DNA of 64,000 bases, from positions 1-64,000 of the forward strand of contig PDRS01000006.1 in the NCBI GenBank assembly GCA_002746885.1. Reading direction: 5' to 3'. Under the pieces are notes generated by a model. It made no database searches and was not told the origin of the DNA. It was given only the letters and a program-made list of their open reading frames with translations. A program made the position numbers and the translations under genes. Below, piece by piece: positions 1 to 10,817 of this stretch (positions within the stretch are counted from its first letter, which is position 1; each line of letters begins with the position of its first letter). This DNA comes from Candidatus Saccharimonadota bacterium (GTDB taxonomy: Bacteria > Patescibacteriota > Saccharimonadia > Saccharimonadales > UBA4665).

Positions 1-237
1 CGTACTGGTCGGTGCCGTAAAGGTTACTTCATACGATACGTTTGTACCGCTACCAACGCCACTGGGGAAAGTGCTGTTTGCGCTGGGAGCGCTGTCGCTC
101 ATCCTCAGTTGTCGCGAGGTAACTTGGCCAGCGGAGACCGTACTACCCATCAGCGCGGGTATGGCCGTACCAACCACAAGCGCCAGCGCCGATAGTGCGG
201 CCGCTGGGCGCCGTAGAGCTTTATAGTTGATATGCAT
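1..237 (-). CDS. Secreted surface protein, N-terminal part (gene runs off the left edge)
   Basis: The reading frame is open from the ATG at 237 to the window edge (79 codons). An AAAGGAG ribosome site lies 7 bases upstream. Residues 1-33 form a signal peptide: a basic start (INYKALRRP), a hydrophobic core (ALSALALVVGTAIPALMG) and a likely cleavage after VSAG. The mature part is rich in Ser, Thr, Gly and Pro, as in exported Saccharibacteria surface or pilin-like proteins. The C-terminus is missing, so an anchor or sorting signal cannot be checked. No specific function is recognised. Confidence 0.7.
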   Translation of the reverse strand, partial: MHINYKALRRPAAALSALALVVGTAIPALMGSTVSAGQVTSRQLRMSDSAPSANSTFPSGVGSGTNVSYEVTFTAPTST

Positions 238-439
238 ATGTGTTTCTCCTTTGTTGTAAAGGTTTAATTAATATTTACATCACCAATGTACCACTGGGTG
301 TTGTGCAATGCAAGTCATTTCAAAGATAAAATATGCACTTTGTTGTAATAAATATATATAATTGTTGTAAGAAATATACAGAATATTCCGTTACTAGACC
401 GCTATTGGCACGCCATAATCCCAAAAATCACAAGCAAAA

Positions 440-479
440 CCGGCACATGTGGTAACAGTCCGGCGCATACGGTAACAGT
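440..479. repeat. Tandem pair of 20-base repeats
   Basis: Two adjacent 20-base units (440-459 and 460-479) share the pattern CCGGCRCATRYGGTAACAGT with three differences. They lie between two minus-strand secreted-protein genes, just downstream of the gene at 514-1302. The position would suit a regulator site or an RNA-level element. The rest of the 238-513 gap is AT-rich with no recognisable gene. Confidence 0.5.
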
Positions 480-513
480 TGACACGACGCGTTGACTTAC
501 AAGAGAGCGAAAG

Positions 514-1302
514 TTAAAACGTCGCCGTCGCAACGACGCTATGAGCGGCGGTATAACTTCCAGCTGGTGTAATTGGTGATATATTTGCTATATAGGAAAT
601 GGTGTATGTGGTGTAACTGCTGCTTTGCGTTGACCTGGCAATGATATCTCCGCTGTTGAAATGGAACATATCTGGCGTAGCATAATCTACTGGACTATTG
701 GCAACTTCACCAAACCCAAAGGGCTCCGCAGGATAATCTGGATCGTGTGTTACGTTCGATCCAAATCCAGATAACGTATTGCCGTTTGCATCCACCGCGC
801 TCACCGTGTTTGTCGCAAGATTCAGCCCAAACTGCTCGGTGCCAACTGACGAAGCACCATTGACGGCAGTCATTGTGTGGCTTGGTATGGCGAGAGAGTT
901 ACCGGCTATTTGCACGACGTAGCCTTCGCTCAGATAGGCCGACACTCTGAACTGCGCTGTGCCGGCATGCATTTCGTCTTTGCTAAGCACGCCTAAGTCA
1001 ACATGCGGCGAACCGACAATTGCTGCACTAATCCAAGGAGTTCGATCGGTATTAAAACCAGCCTGCGCCTGAAAATTATTGCTACTCGTGTTGCCTACCG
1101 TTAGTTCGCCGGCGGATTGTTTCGCACAGTATTCGTTACCAGAACACGCCTCTAGTTCGCCGCCAGTACCAAAAAACGTTTCATTAACCTGATAGTTCGG
1201 CGACGACGACTGTTGAGCCAGCGCAGGCGCAAAACCGCCCAGCAACACAAAGGCGGCCGAGAGTAAAAACAGGCGAAGACATGTTCGATGTTTCATCATC
1301 AT
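514..1302 (-). CDS. Secreted hypothetical protein
   Basis: This encodes a 262-residue exported protein. The frame extends upstream to a TTG at 1344, but the run ATG-ATG-ATG at 1302-1294 is the better start because it begins a clean signal peptide (MMMKHRTC, then a hydrophobic core LRLFLLSAAFVLLGGFAPALAQ). The mature part is Ser/Thr/Asn/Gly-rich with one Cys pair near its start (ACSGNEYC) and looks beta-rich. There is no LPXTG-like signal or C-terminal membrane segment, so it is probably released or held by partners. It may belong with the partial secreted gene that follows it. Function unknown. Confidence 0.65.
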   Translation of the reverse strand: MMMKHRTCLRLFLLSAAFVLLGGFAPALAQQSSSPNYQVNETFFGTGGELEACSGNEYCAKQSAGELTVGNTSSNNFQAQAGFNTDRTPWISAAIVGSPHVDLGVLSKDEMHAGTAQFRVSAYLSEGYVVQIAGNSLAIPSHTMTAVNGASSVGTEQFGLNLATNTVSAVDANGNTLSGFGSNVTHDPDYPAEPFGFGEVANSPVDYATPDMFHFNSGDIIARSTQSSSYTTYTISYIANISPITPAGSYTAAHSVVATATF

Positions 1303-1530
1303 AGTACTCAAGCTTATTTTCTCGCACTTTCCGTTTCGATGCAAACCGACCCGCTACACGAAAACGACAGCCGCGGCCCATGCCGCAAACACCTGCGGAT
1401 GTAAAAACGCGCCGATGAACTCGCGGGTGTCTATGCCAACGTAAAAGCACGCGTGAGTTCGAGTCGCAGATTTCCCTTTGTGTCTTACATGCGGTATGAT
1501 GAAAGGCAGAATAAGCGTAAGAGAAATACT

Positions 1531-2532
1531 ATGCCAGACGACGAAACAAAGAAAGGCGATGCTTCGAATAGCCTCGAAACACCCAGCATAAGCACTAGTT
1601 CGCTTGAGAACGCCGACACAAGTAGTCTCGAAAATGACACCGGAAGTACTGGAAGCGCAGAACGCACACCTGTTGCCGCCGCCAAAAAAGGACCGCTTCT
1701 ACAGCGAATCGGTAAAAAGATTAACATATACCTACTCCTTTTCTTGCTGCTTTTGACGCTCGCTGGCGCCATCATTCTCGTCACCTATTTGACAAGTAAA
1801 CAGCAAGGGAAAAATACCATCCAGACGCAATCGCTCAGCGACGATACCTTAAAGCAGCTCGCAACGAGCGACGTAACTGTCGGTCAGCCAAAACAGATCC
1901 TGAGCGTACAGAGTAACGCCGTCTTTGCTGGAAAGGTTTTGATTCGCGATAGTCTGGAGGTGGCAGGACCAATTCAGGTCGGCGGCAGCTTGAGCGTACC
2001 AGGCATTACCGTATCGGGCAACAGCGTTTTTGAACAGCTTCAAGTAAACAAGAGTCTCGGCGTTCAAGGCGATACAACCATTCAAGGACAGCTTTCCGTC
2101 CAAAAAGGATTGAGTGTCGCTGGCGGCGGTACGTTTGCTGGCCCCATCACCGCACCAGCTATTACAGTAAATACTTTGCAGCTAAACGGCAACTTCGCTC
2201 TCACACGCCATATTATCATCGGCGGCCCCACGCCGAGCCGAAAAAGCGGCACCGCTCTCGGAGGCGGCGGCACCGTTGCGCTCAGCGGCTCAGACACCGC
2301 GGGTAGCATCAACATAAATACCGGTTCAGGTCCTGCAGCTGGTTGTTTCGTGACGGTAAACTTTACCCAGAAATATAACTCGACGCCAAACGTGCTCGTT
2401 ACTCCTGTCGGTGCCAGCGCTGGGAGCGTCGGATATTACGTCAATCGCAGTACCTCAAGCTTCAGCGTCTGCGCAGTCAATAACCCGCCGGCAAATACAA
2501 GTTTTGGGTTTGATTACTTCATCGTGGAATAG
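1531..2532 (+). CDS. Membrane-anchored protein with beta-solenoid-like repeats
   Basis: This is a 333-residue protein if started at ATG 1531; ATG 1489 in the same frame is the alternative. A TATGAT box at about 1494 favours the later start. An acidic Ser/Thr-rich cytoplasmic head is followed by one membrane segment near residues 65-87 (IYLLLFLLLLTLAGAIILV). Next comes a stretch of regular short strands such as VFAGKVLIRDSLEVAGPIQV and GGSLSVPGITVSGNSVFEQL, typical of a right-handed beta-solenoid. The C-terminal domain of about 70 residues has two Cys and aromatic strands, resembling small fibre or receptor-binding tips. It is probably a stalked surface structure. No enzyme motif is visible. 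Confidence 0.6.
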   Translation: MPDDETKKGDASNSLETPSISTSSLENADTSSLENDTGSTGSAERTPVAAAKKGPLLQRIGKKINIYLLLFLLLLTLAGAIILVTYLTSKQQGKNTIQTQSLSDDTLKQLATSDVTVGQPKQILSVQSNAVFAGKVLIRDSLEVAGPIQVGGSLSVPGITVSGNSVFEQLQVNKSLGVQGDTTIQGQLSVQKGLSVAGGGTFAGPITAPAITVNTLQLNGNFALTRHIIIGGPTPSRKSGTALGGGGTVALSGSDTAGSININTGSGPAAGCFVTVNFTQKYNSTPNVLVTPVGASAGSVGYYVNRSTSSFSVCAVNNPPANTSFGFDYFIVE

Positions 2533-2623
2533 CTGCGCGCTATGCTTACGTTCAGCTAAGCTATCCAGCGCCACCAAACTCACCCCGCGACACCGACACG
2601 AGGCAGTTACACACTAAAGCTAC

Positions 2624-2946
2624 CTACACATCCAAGAACACGACGACGCTATTTTCTTTGCTGTGCATAATGCCGTTTTGGATGCGGATTTTTTCTTGAC
2701 CTCTTTCGGTGCGCACGATGATATCACAAGGCACGAGTAGTGTAATAAAGTTGTGATGTTCGGGCAAAATATCGAATGGACCCGTCTGATTGACGGCGCT
2801 GATGCTTTTTGCCTGTCCCTCAAAATATATTTTGTATGGAGCGTACACTTTGACGAACATTGAGCCATCTGCCGGCGCGTTTGATGACCGCCCCTGGCCA
2901 TCGTTTTGACCGTTTTCGTTTGCTGCCGCTTTTTGCTCGTCAGCCA

Positions 2947-2947
<1 letters not shown>
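2624..2947 (-). CDS. atpC: ATP synthase F1 epsilon subunit, short form
   Basis: This is the last gene of the ATP synthase operon. It starts at a GTG that shares one base with the atpD stop (TAGTG), so the two are translationally coupled. The protein has 107 residues. An Asn/Gln/Gly-rich N-terminal extension of about 28 residues is followed by the epsilon beta-sandwich (MFVKVYAPYKIYFEGQAKSI, GPFDILPEHHNFITLL). The usual C-terminal two-helix inhibitory domain is absent, so autoinhibition by epsilon is unlikely in the usual form. Assignment rests on the ILPEHHNFI core and the operon position. Confidence 0.9.
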
Positions 2948-4254
<1,307 letters not shown>

Positions 4255-4486
4255 TCACCCCTTTCATTCGCACCGCATAGTACGCCCCAAGCGTCAGAGC
4301 TCAAGCCGCTTCGACCATTTTCCTCAATACGCTTCCGACCGGTGCCACCGCGATGGTCTTGTACGCAAAAAATAACATGAGCCCCAAAGAGGGCGCGTAG
4401 CGGCAAAAAGGCGCGACCGCACAACGCGAAAACCAATATACGAAAGCCATGCTTTGTTCGAAAAAGTGCGCGCACTAATTGACCTC

Positions 4487-5356
4487 TCATGCAGCTGCTC
4501 CTGCCTTACTTTTCTTTATGCCATTGATGATTTCCTTCAAGCGTTCGTCCTTAACACCGCGTCGAGCGCGGTTATATGCAAGATGCAAGTCGGCTTTTTC
4601 TTCGTCAGCCCGCTGATGACTGGCGCTCATAGCACGAAAACGAGAAGCGTATTGGGCAAGCTTCGACTGCAAAATAAGCTGACTAAGCGCAATCTTCATC
4701 ATAGATCGCTCCAGGTGAGCTGCCACCGCAAAACTGGTTGGTTCAAATATGTAGTTTTCTTCGCTGATCACTTCATCTGGCTTATCGCTGGCCAGCGCAG
4801 CGGTATGCACCGCCATGGAGAGAGAGATTTTTTTAACCTCCTGGTTCATGAGCGAAATGTACTGCTGATAAAACACGCTACATTTTCTGTACTCCTGCAC
4901 CTCCTTGATGATAGGAGTGACATTGATATTTTTGTCTTTACTCGGCAGCTTATAGTACTTCCGAAACGACACGCCGCGCTGACTTAACTGCATAGCTCCG
5001 TGGTGACCAATGACGATTATATCGTTTTTGTCCTCTTTGTACTCATTGAGCATATTTTGGACAAGCTTTTGGTCAATATCGCCGCTAAAGCCGCCTTCGG
5101 CAGTGATAATAATGAACAGCTCTTTATCGAGAATTAGCTTGCCTTTGTCTTTCTCCTCGCGGCCAAAACTGAACAGACTGTCAACACGCAGCTGGGTGTA
5201 AATTTTCCATAGTTCGTCAAAAAACTGCGTCGACTCAAGCACCTGATTTTTCGTCTGGGCTATGCGCATACTCGCTATGCCTTCAAACACGCTGGTCAGC
5301 TCCACTAGCGTCGCCATGCTGGCTTCGTCTTTTGCGATTTCGTTGGGGCGCCTCAC
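4487..5356 (-). CDS. atpG: ATP synthase F1 gamma subunit (GTG start)
   Basis: This is the central rotor stalk of F1. The frame is open far upstream, but the start is best placed at GTG 5356: AAAGGGG lies 6 bases before it, as for atpD, and the product then begins VRRPNEIAKDEASMATLVEL, matching the N-terminal helix that gamma needs. An internal ATG further in would lose that helix. The 289-residue product ends with the C-terminal helix (HQRADEEKADLHLAYNRARR, then LKEIINGIKKSKAGAAA). A 124-base spacer separates it from atpA. Confidence 0.9.
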   Translation of the reverse strand: MRRPNEIAKDEASMATLVELTSVFEGIASMRIAQTKNQVLESTQFFDELWKIYTQLRVDSLFSFGREEKDKGKLILDKELFIIITAEGGFSGDIDQKLVQNMLNEYKEDKNDIIVIGHHGAMQLSQRGVSFRKYYKLPSKDKNINVTPIIKEVQEYRKCSVFYQQYISLMNQEVKKISLSMAVHTAALASDKPDEVISEENYIFEPTSFAVAAHLERSMMKIALSQLILQSKLAQYASRFRAMSASHQRADEEKADLHLAYNRARRGVKDERLKEIINGIKKSKAGAAA

Positions 5357-5480
5357 CGACAACCCCTTTCGGTCATTTCGCGTCCCGGATAATGAGCGCC
5401 TACTTTCAGACGACAAGACACAGCAGTAGGAAAAATGACGTTTGTTACGACCCGAAAACCAGCCCTCGAACTCGTCTGAT

Positions 5481-7646
5481 TCATGTTTTGTTCTCCGGCC
5501 CCACAATATCCATAACCGTACCAACCGTAGCCTGCGCCCTTGCCTTCGCCTTTTGCCGCTCAAGGTCTATGGACATCATTTCGTCTATTTTTTTATCTAT
5601 TTTATCTACCTCAGATTGCTCATCTAGCTCGCGAGACGATTCTTCGGGTTTCGTGGATCGATTTGCTTTCGAAAAAAGCGAGTGCACAAAGTCTGTTTTG
5701 CTTTCTTTGCTTTTTTCATATGGCTCTGCGACTTTTTGGGTTGATTGATTTTCGAGCGAGCCGTCGATGACTGCTTCTTCTTGGGTACGCAAGGTGGCAG
5801 TTTGGTTATGTTCTCCTGCAGTAGTTTTTTCGGTATCTTCTGCTACCGCAGCACCAGCGGGAGTCGTCTTTGGCTCTTCCTTCACGGTAGCAGCAGCGGA
5901 GGCTGAGGGAGTTTCCTTCTTGGCGGTTTCAGGCATTTTCTGCGGCTTTTCCTTTTCGGCAAGAGCGGTGACAGGCTCGGCAACAACTGGAATGCTAACA
6001 GCTGTTCGCGGAGCGGGACGAATGGTTTCTGGCGGTTTATCATTGCCTTCCGACTTGTCCGCGAGCTTTTCGGCAGGCGCTTCAGTTTCGGCAGACTGCG
6101 GCGCCTGGGTGTTTTCATGCTTCGCGCTCGTGTCGCTGGTCTGTTTGCCATCATCCGCTTGCTCTGACTTTGTTTCCGAAGCTTCTTTTTCGACTGTCTT
6201 TTGCGCTGACCGCAGCTCTTTGGGCGCGTTTTTTACGCACTCGCCCACAAGCATATCGTGTATGTTTTGGTAGTCGTCGTCTTTTTCGACCTTTTTGGCA
6301 AAATCATTGGCGTTAAGCTTAAGAGAGTTGATATCCAGTAACGCCCCTTCTTCAAGATTAAGAACGATGTCGAGCATAAGCTGCTGCGCCATAAGCGAAA
6401 ACGTATCGCCAGGCGCTTGCGTGAGCAGTTCAAACACGCGTTTTCCGGTCGCCAGCGCCTTTTTTGCCTCTGGACCAAGCTCTGAACCGAAGTGAGAAAA
6501 CTCTTCAGCTTGCCTATATCCGGCGAGCATTTTCAGGGTTTGAGCAGCGAGTTCTTTCTGGCGCTTGTTATGACCGACGCCGCCAGCGCGAGTAACGCTC
6601 AGACCAATGTTGAGCGCTGGGCGGATACCATTGCGAAATGTTTCCATGTCTAAAATCCATTGGCCGTCAGTGATTGACATGATGTTTGTCGGCAGATAAG
6701 CGGTGATGTCGCCATTTGCGGCATGTACCACGGGAATACTAGTCAAACATTTACCCGTTTCATCGAGACGACCCGCTCGCTCAAGAAGCGAAGAATGCGC
6801 GTAAAACATGTCGCCAGGGTAACTATCGCGACCAGGACTAACACCCGAAAGCAACGCCACTTCGCGATAAGCGTGAGCATGACTCGTGAGGTCATCGTAG
6901 ACAATGATGGTATCTTGACCGCACTTCTGCCAAAGGTATTCGGCCATAGCACAAGCTACATACGGCGCAATGTAGCTCATGATAAGCGACTCAAACATAG
7001 TACTCACTACCACGATAGCTTTTTCCATGCCACCGTTTTCTTGCAGACGGGTCAGCAACGTGTCGACATCGCTACGGCGTTTAGCGATCAAGCAGTAAAC
7101 GACGATTTGATCGGTGTTTTTTTGGTTGATCGCCAGCTGCGTGACTACTGTGCTTTTGCCCGACTTGCTATCGCCCAGAAGCGCCATGCGTTGCCCACGC
7201 ACTATCGGGAATAGCGCATCTATAGCCGTCACGCCGCTTTCTAGCTGATCCTCTAGAAGTTTTCTGGTGTAGAGCGGCGGTGCTGTGTTGAAAACCGGCC
7301 ACACAGCATCGGCTGGCACTGGCCCCTTGCCGTCGAGCGGATCGCCCGTTACCGAAACAACGCGCCCCACAAAATCTTTGCCCACTTTGCAAACCAGCTC
7401 TTGGTGCTGCAGCACTGCCACCATGCCAACTCGGAGCGGCTCCGATCCTAGGTGCAGAACGAGCACATGGTCATCAAATATTCCATTAATAAACCCTTTG
7501 CTGCCGTCCTCGAACATCACCAGAGCATGCAGCGCTGACGGCTGTAGGCCGCTCACTGCTATCAGAAATTTGTCGACGCCAATGACTTCACCTACTGGCT
7601 TACCGCTTTCGACGAGTTTTTCAAAGTGCTGATTACCAAAACTCAT
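5481..7646 (-). CDS. atpA: ATP synthase F1 alpha subunit with a long charged C-terminal tail
   Basis: This is the non-catalytic nucleotide-binding subunit of F1. Residues 1 to about 485 are a normal alpha chain with P-loop GDSKSGKST at 158-166 (usually GDRQTGKT) and the [17 protein letters not shown] signature. The remaining 236 or so residues are an extra tail rich in Glu, Lys, Ala, Thr and Pro, apparently disordered. It ends in a charged helical stretch ([20 protein letters not shown]) and then [15 protein letters not shown]. Usual alpha chains have about 500 residues; this has 721. The first four bases overlap the atpH stop (ATGA). Confidence 0.95.
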   Translation of the reverse strand: MSFGNQHFEKLVESGKPVGEVIGVDKFLIAVSGLQPSALHALVMFEDGSKGFINGIFDDHVLVLHLGSEPLRVGMVAVLQHQELVCKVGKDFVGRVVSVTGDPLDGKGPVPADAVWPVFNTAPPLYTRKLLEDQLESGVTAIDALFPIVRGQRMALLGDSKSGKSTVVTQLAINQKNTDQIVVYCLIAKRRSDVDTLLTRLQENGGMEKAIVVVSTMFESLIMSYIAPYVACAMAEYLWQKCGQDTIIVYDDLTSHAHAYREVALLSGVSPGRDSYPGDMFYAHSSLLERAGRLDETGKCLTSIPVVHAANGDITAYLPTNIMSITDGQWILDMETFRNGIRPALNIGLSVTRAGGVGHNKRQKELAAQTLKMLAGYRQAEEFSHFGSELGPEAKKALATGKRVFELLTQAPGDTFSLMAQQLMLDIVLNLEEGALLDINSLKLNANDFAKKVEKDDDYQNIHDMLVGECVKNAPKELRSAQKTVEKEASETKSEQADDGKQTSDTSAKHENTQAPQSAETEAPAEKLADKSEGNDKPPETIRPAPRTAVSIPVVAEPVTALAEKEKPQKMPETAKKETPSASAAATVKEEPKTTPAGAAVAEDTEKTTAGEHNQTATLRTQEEAVIDGSLENQSTQKVAEPYEKSKESKTDFVHSLFSKANRSTKPEESSRELDEQSEVDKIDKKIDEMMSIDLERQKAKARAQATVGTVMDIVGPENKT

Positions 7647-8197
7647 TGCCGGACCTCCGCGCCAACTGCTTGAGACGGCGCCTTTGTCGGCGGCTGGGAT
7701 TGGATACTAGACGCTCGCATGCGCTGCATCAGTAATGTGCGCTTGTCGGCAAATGTTTTCCCAAGTGACATGTCAAAATAGCGGTTTGTCGTACGCAGAA
7801 CACAGCCAGCACCAATACCTGGCTGTAAACCAACCGCTACAAGAACATGCGGGTGTACGTGCGTCCTTAGCCATAGCATGAGTTTCGCCAGAAAAACTGG
7901 TGACGGGTCGGCACTGAAACTCACGTGCAATTTGGGTGCGTCTTTGCGAAGGATTTTCAGAAACTCAAGTAGACTGTGGCGTGTATGAGCGTCGCGCAAA
8001 TCCAGCCGGTTTGCTTCTGCTAGCTGGTCGAGTAATGCACTGAACTTCGGCAGCCGGACATCTGCTCCGCTGCGTATTTCATCACTCTTTATGACCGCTT
8101 CAATCCGCTCAAGTTCGCGAATCAACCGCCCAAGATCAACCATACCTACCACACCGGTCGGGAGCACTGGCGCATTTCGCAAGTTTTCAGGCGCCAT
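7643..8197 (-). CDS. atpH: ATP synthase delta subunit
   Basis: This 184-residue protein links F1 to the peripheral stalk. It lies between atpF (11-base overlap) and atpA (4-base overlap). The C-terminal signature [20 protein letters not shown] corresponds to the conserved delta element that ends in a short strand and Asp. The N-terminal helical domain is divergent, with a Pro/Leu-rich first 20 residues. It ends with a polar tail ([20 protein letters not shown]). Position and the C-terminal motif carry the call. Confidence 0.85.
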   Translation of the reverse strand: MAPENLRNAPVLPTGVVGMVDLGRLIRELERIEAVIKSDEIRSGADVRLPKFSALLDQLAEANRLDLRDAHTRHSLLEFLKILRKDAPKLHVSFSADPSPVFLAKLMLWLRTHVHPHVLVAVGLQPGIGAGCVLRTTNRYFDMSLGKTFADKRTLLMQRMRASSIQSQPPTKAPSQAVGAEVRQ

Positions 8198-8807
8198 GGT
8201 TTACGTCCTGTATGATTGCTTCACGATTCGCCTCTAAGTCTGCCAAGATGTACTCAAGCTGGTCGTTCAAATCGATTTGGTCGCCAATGGCAGCGAGTAC
8301 ATAGTGATTGATAATGTCGGTCATGTTTTGCTCGAACCGTTCGACCAGCTGCTGTTTTTCGGTCACGATTTGCTGCTGCACCTGCGCACTGAGCTGGGCA
8401 CGCTGCTCTTCTATGGCGGTGTTCGTTTTCTGAATAGAGTCTATAGCAAGCTGCTTGGCGTCATTGATAGACTGCTCGTACTTCGTAAACTCTTCTTTGA
8501 GGTTACGTGTAATCTCTTTTTTCATGTACTCATTGAGCTGGCTAGTCGTCAAACGCAGGTCTTGCTGCAAAAACATGGCATTTTCAGATATGATCTTCTC
8601 AAAATGCAATCTACCCCTGTTACGAAGTTCTTCGCGAAAGGTGTCGTTAAAAATATGCTCAACGTCATCTTCAGCGGCTTTTTCGAGGTCTGCAATAGCA
8701 CTTTTCTTCTTTTTACTGCCATTACCGACGCGCACGGCCATCCAAACAAAGGCAAGCGTGGCAGACAGCAGACTGCCGAGTATCAGTACGAGCTGCCAAA
8801 TTGTCAT
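8187..8807 (-). CDS. atpF: ATP synthase b subunit
   Basis: This is the peripheral stalk subunit, 206 residues. A single N-terminal membrane segment (IWQLVLILGSLLSATLAFVW) is followed by a lysine cluster and then a long charged coiled coil (about residues 40-180) rich in Glu, Gln and Lys, as in b subunits. It is longer than the common 156-170 residues. It overlaps atpH by 11 bases and lies 30 bases after the upstream membrane-protein gene. Confidence 0.88.
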   Translation of the reverse strand: MTIWQLVLILGSLLSATLAFVWMAVRVGNGSKKKKSAIADLEKAAEDDVEHIFNDTFREELRNRGRLHFEKIISENAMFLQQDLRLTTSQLNEYMKKEITRNLKEEFTKYEQSINDAKQLAIDSIQKTNTAIEEQRAQLSAQVQQQIVTEKQQLVERFEQNMTDIINHYVLAAIGDQIDLNDQLEYILADLEANREAIIQDVNHGA

Positions 8808-8837
8808 ATCCGTTTCCCCACCCCTATGTGCTTACGC

Positions 8838-9674
8838 TTATAGCTTCAGTAATAAGTATATCGCGATTAGCCCAATAACGAAAACTATTAGCCCAAATAT
8901 AACAACCTGCACGAGACCGCGTAGAATTGTTTTTTTCGCTAAGGGGTTTCGACCTATAGACACAAGACTACTCCGCACGCCGCCGTACAGTAAGCTTCCT
9001 GTCAAGAAAATAGTAATGAGCAATATAGCAAGGCTAATGTATAGTCGCACCGTACTGACCGGCTTCCCAGCTATGCTTTCGCTCGATTTCCGTAAAAATG
9101 CCGGCACTGGCGGGCCGCTCACCGAAACCGCTAGAGGGTTGCGCGAAATGCCTATATCCACCTGCACGAGTCCTATGGCAACTTGCCTTTCTCCGCCTGC
9201 CGACTGTAGGGTCGTCGTACCGCTCACGTTCTTTTTGCCATCAAAGTTGGTCAATGCCTTTCCGAGTATAACGTTTTGGGCAGCGTCTGCTTTCATACCG
9301 ACACCGTCAAGTGCCGAAATACTAATGATATCGCCATTTTTAATTGGTCCGTTCTGAGTACTCACAAGTGCATCGTACTTGCCGTTGCTCGCCACGTAAA
9401 CTTGGTTTGAGCTATTGCTACTACCAAGGGAGACAACCGTGTCATTAGCGGAAACAACTACACCATGCATGGCTTTATCGGTCTTGTTTGTGAGCGGCAT
9501 AACTTTTTGGCTATCATCTGGATCAAGCATGACAATCATACCCTTTTGCACCGCACCAGTAACGCCGTAGCCCTGAGAGACGGTCTGCGCCTGAACAACA
9601 AAAGGCAGCACGAGCATGCCGAACAGGCTCACCACCACAAAAAACCGATACCAAACATATAGACGTCGTCGCAT
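8838..9674 (-). CDS. Exported-domain membrane protein with a subunit-c-like C-terminal hairpin, first gene of the atp operon
   Basis: This 278-residue protein has a signal peptide (residues 1-29, ending VVQAQ). An extracellular beta-rich domain follows (about 30-200), then two membrane helices (about 208-232 and 250-276) joined by a polar loop GGVRSSLVSIGRNPLAKKTI. The loop GRNP and its surroundings resemble the Arg-Asn/Gln-Pro loop of ATP synthase subunit c. However, the second helix (RGLVQVVIFGLIVFVIGLIA) has no Glu or Asp at the ion-binding position, so it cannot be a normal c subunit. It sits where atpE usually lies. It may be an assembly or anchoring factor, or unrelated to the ATPase. 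The start ATG 9674 follows a TATACT box by 9 bases. Confidence 0.6.
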   Translation of the reverse strand: MRRRLYVWYRFFVVVSLFGMLVLPFVVQAQTVSQGYGVTGAVQKGMIVMLDPDDSQKVMPLTNKTDKAMHGVVVSANDTVVSLGSSNSSNQVYVASNGKYDALVSTQNGPIKNGDIISISALDGVGMKADAAQNVILGKALTNFDGKKNVSGTTTLQSAGGERQVAIGLVQVDIGISRNPLAVSVSGPPVPAFLRKSSESIAGKPVSTVRLYISLAILLITIFLTGSLLYGGVRSSLVSIGRNPLAKKTILRGLVQVVIFGLIVFVIGLIAIYLLLKL

Positions 9675-9683
9675 TTCCTACTA

Positions 9684-9689
9684 AGTATA
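9684..9689 (-). promoter_or_regulatory. -10 box of the ATP synthase operon
   Basis: TATACT on the minus strand lies 9 bases before the ATG at 9674. It is the only good -10 candidate ahead of the operon and implies a 5' leader of only a few bases. Confidence 0.5.
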
Positions 9690-9901
9690 ACCGCTTTACG
9701 ACGGCGGTGCTACCCCCAGAAACGGCAATATTTCCTTGATACATTTTTTGTCGCGGCCGACCAGAACGTCTACGCCGCACCTTGCGTTATGGCGGTTCGT
9801 GCGAGCCATGTTTTGGCTATGTTCTGAACATTACGCCGCGTGCTGCGCAAAGCGACCCCGTGATTGTCGTTTTCTAGAGAAAACCAGCCGATCTGGCGTG
9901 C

Positions 9902-9907
9902 TATACT
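9902..9907 (+). promoter_or_regulatory. -10 box placing the galU transcript start at its ATG
   Basis: TATACT is followed by 6 bases (TACGGC) and the galU ATG at 9914. There is no Shine-Dalgarno sequence. Transcription would start at or next to the A of ATG, giving a leaderless mRNA. Confidence 0.6.
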
Positions 9908-9913
9908 TACGGC

Positions 9914-10765
9914 ATGTCTATTACGAAAGCTATCATCCCCGTTGCCGGCTGGGGTACGCGCCGGCTACCCATTACAAAAGCTATAGAAAAATGCATGCTG
10001 CCAGTCGGGAATCGACCCATGGTTGACTATGTCGTGCGAGATTGTGTTGCCGCAGGCATTACCGACATTTACTTCGTAGTTGGCGAGCAAAGCGAGCAGC
10101 TGCACGCCTATTACCGCGATAATCCCGAGCTGACCGACTACTTAGTGCGAAACGGCAAAGAGAGCCTGCTGCCGCTCATCGAGACGCCACAGGTTAGCTT
10201 TCACTACATCGTCCAGCCGAGCTACGGCAAATACGGGACAGCTGTGCCCGTTGACCTTGCCATGCCCTACATAGACGAAGGCGAGTCTGTCCTGGTGGTC
10301 ATGGGAGATGATTGCCTTTACAACCCTGGCGGGGAATCAGACATCGCGAGACTAATTGCCGCCACCCCCGAGGGGCAGAGCGCCATTTTGGGCGTACCTA
10401 TCGCGAATGATTCCATCCAAGCGTACGGTCATATTGTGGCCGACGAGCAGAGCAACTTGGTACGTATCATTGAACATCCTGATCCCATGCCAGAACGTTT
10501 CCTCAAAAATGTCAGTAAGTATGTACTGAGCCATGAGATGCTACAAGCCGTCAGCAACTATGTCGCCGAAGAGATCGATGATGGCAAGGAATATTACATC
10601 TTTCACCCATTTCAGAACGTCATCGAGAACGGCAGCATCATGAAGGTCGTACCAGCCACCGGTCACTACCTTGATGCTGGCACTACCGAGGGCTGGCTTC
10701 ATGCCAACCAAATCGTCCTCTCCTCCCCCGCCCCAGAAACCATTTTGGGAGGACAGTCCTCCTGA
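9914..10765 (+). CDS. galU: UTP-glucose-1-phosphate uridylyltransferase
   Basis: GalU makes UDP-glucose from UTP and glucose-1-phosphate for cell-surface polysaccharides and lipids. The product has 283 residues, close to the family norm. Motifs visible are the nucleotide loop AGWGTRRLPITKAIEK near residues 12-27 (AGxGTRxLPxTK), QPSYGKYGTA and the catalytic-metal region VVMGDDCLYNP. The last residues (ILGGQSS and the stop) are encoded by a copy of a dispersed palindrome, so that element has provided this gene's C-terminus. It is probably a single-gene unit; the next gene is convergent. Confidence 0.93.
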   Translation: MSITKAIIPVAGWGTRRLPITKAIEKCMLPVGNRPMVDYVVRDCVAAGITDIYFVVGEQSEQLHAYYRDNPELTDYLVRNGKESLLPLIETPQVSFHYIVQPSYGKYGTAVPVDLAMPYIDEGESVLVVMGDDCLYNPGGESDIARLIAATPEGQSAILGVPIANDSIQAYGHIVADEQSNLVRIIEHPDPMPERFLKNVSKYVLSHEMLQAVSNYVAEEIDDGKEYYIFHPFQNVIENGSIMKVVPATGHYLDAGTTEGWLHANQIVLSSPAPETILGGQSS

Positions 10766-10767
10766 AA
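10743..10767. repeat. Dispersed palindrome, copy 1 (end of galU)
   Basis: The core GGAGGACAGTCCTCC (10748-10762) is centred on 10755. The arms extend to about 12 bases with G-U pairs allowed. It spans the galU stop codon and is followed by GGTTTTT, so it could also act as the galU terminator. Identical cores occur at 13405-13419 and 26585-26599. Confidence 0.75.
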
Positions 10768-10817
10768 TTGGGTTTTTACAGATTCGATAATTTTTCTTTA
10801 TCTGTAAAAACGATGTT

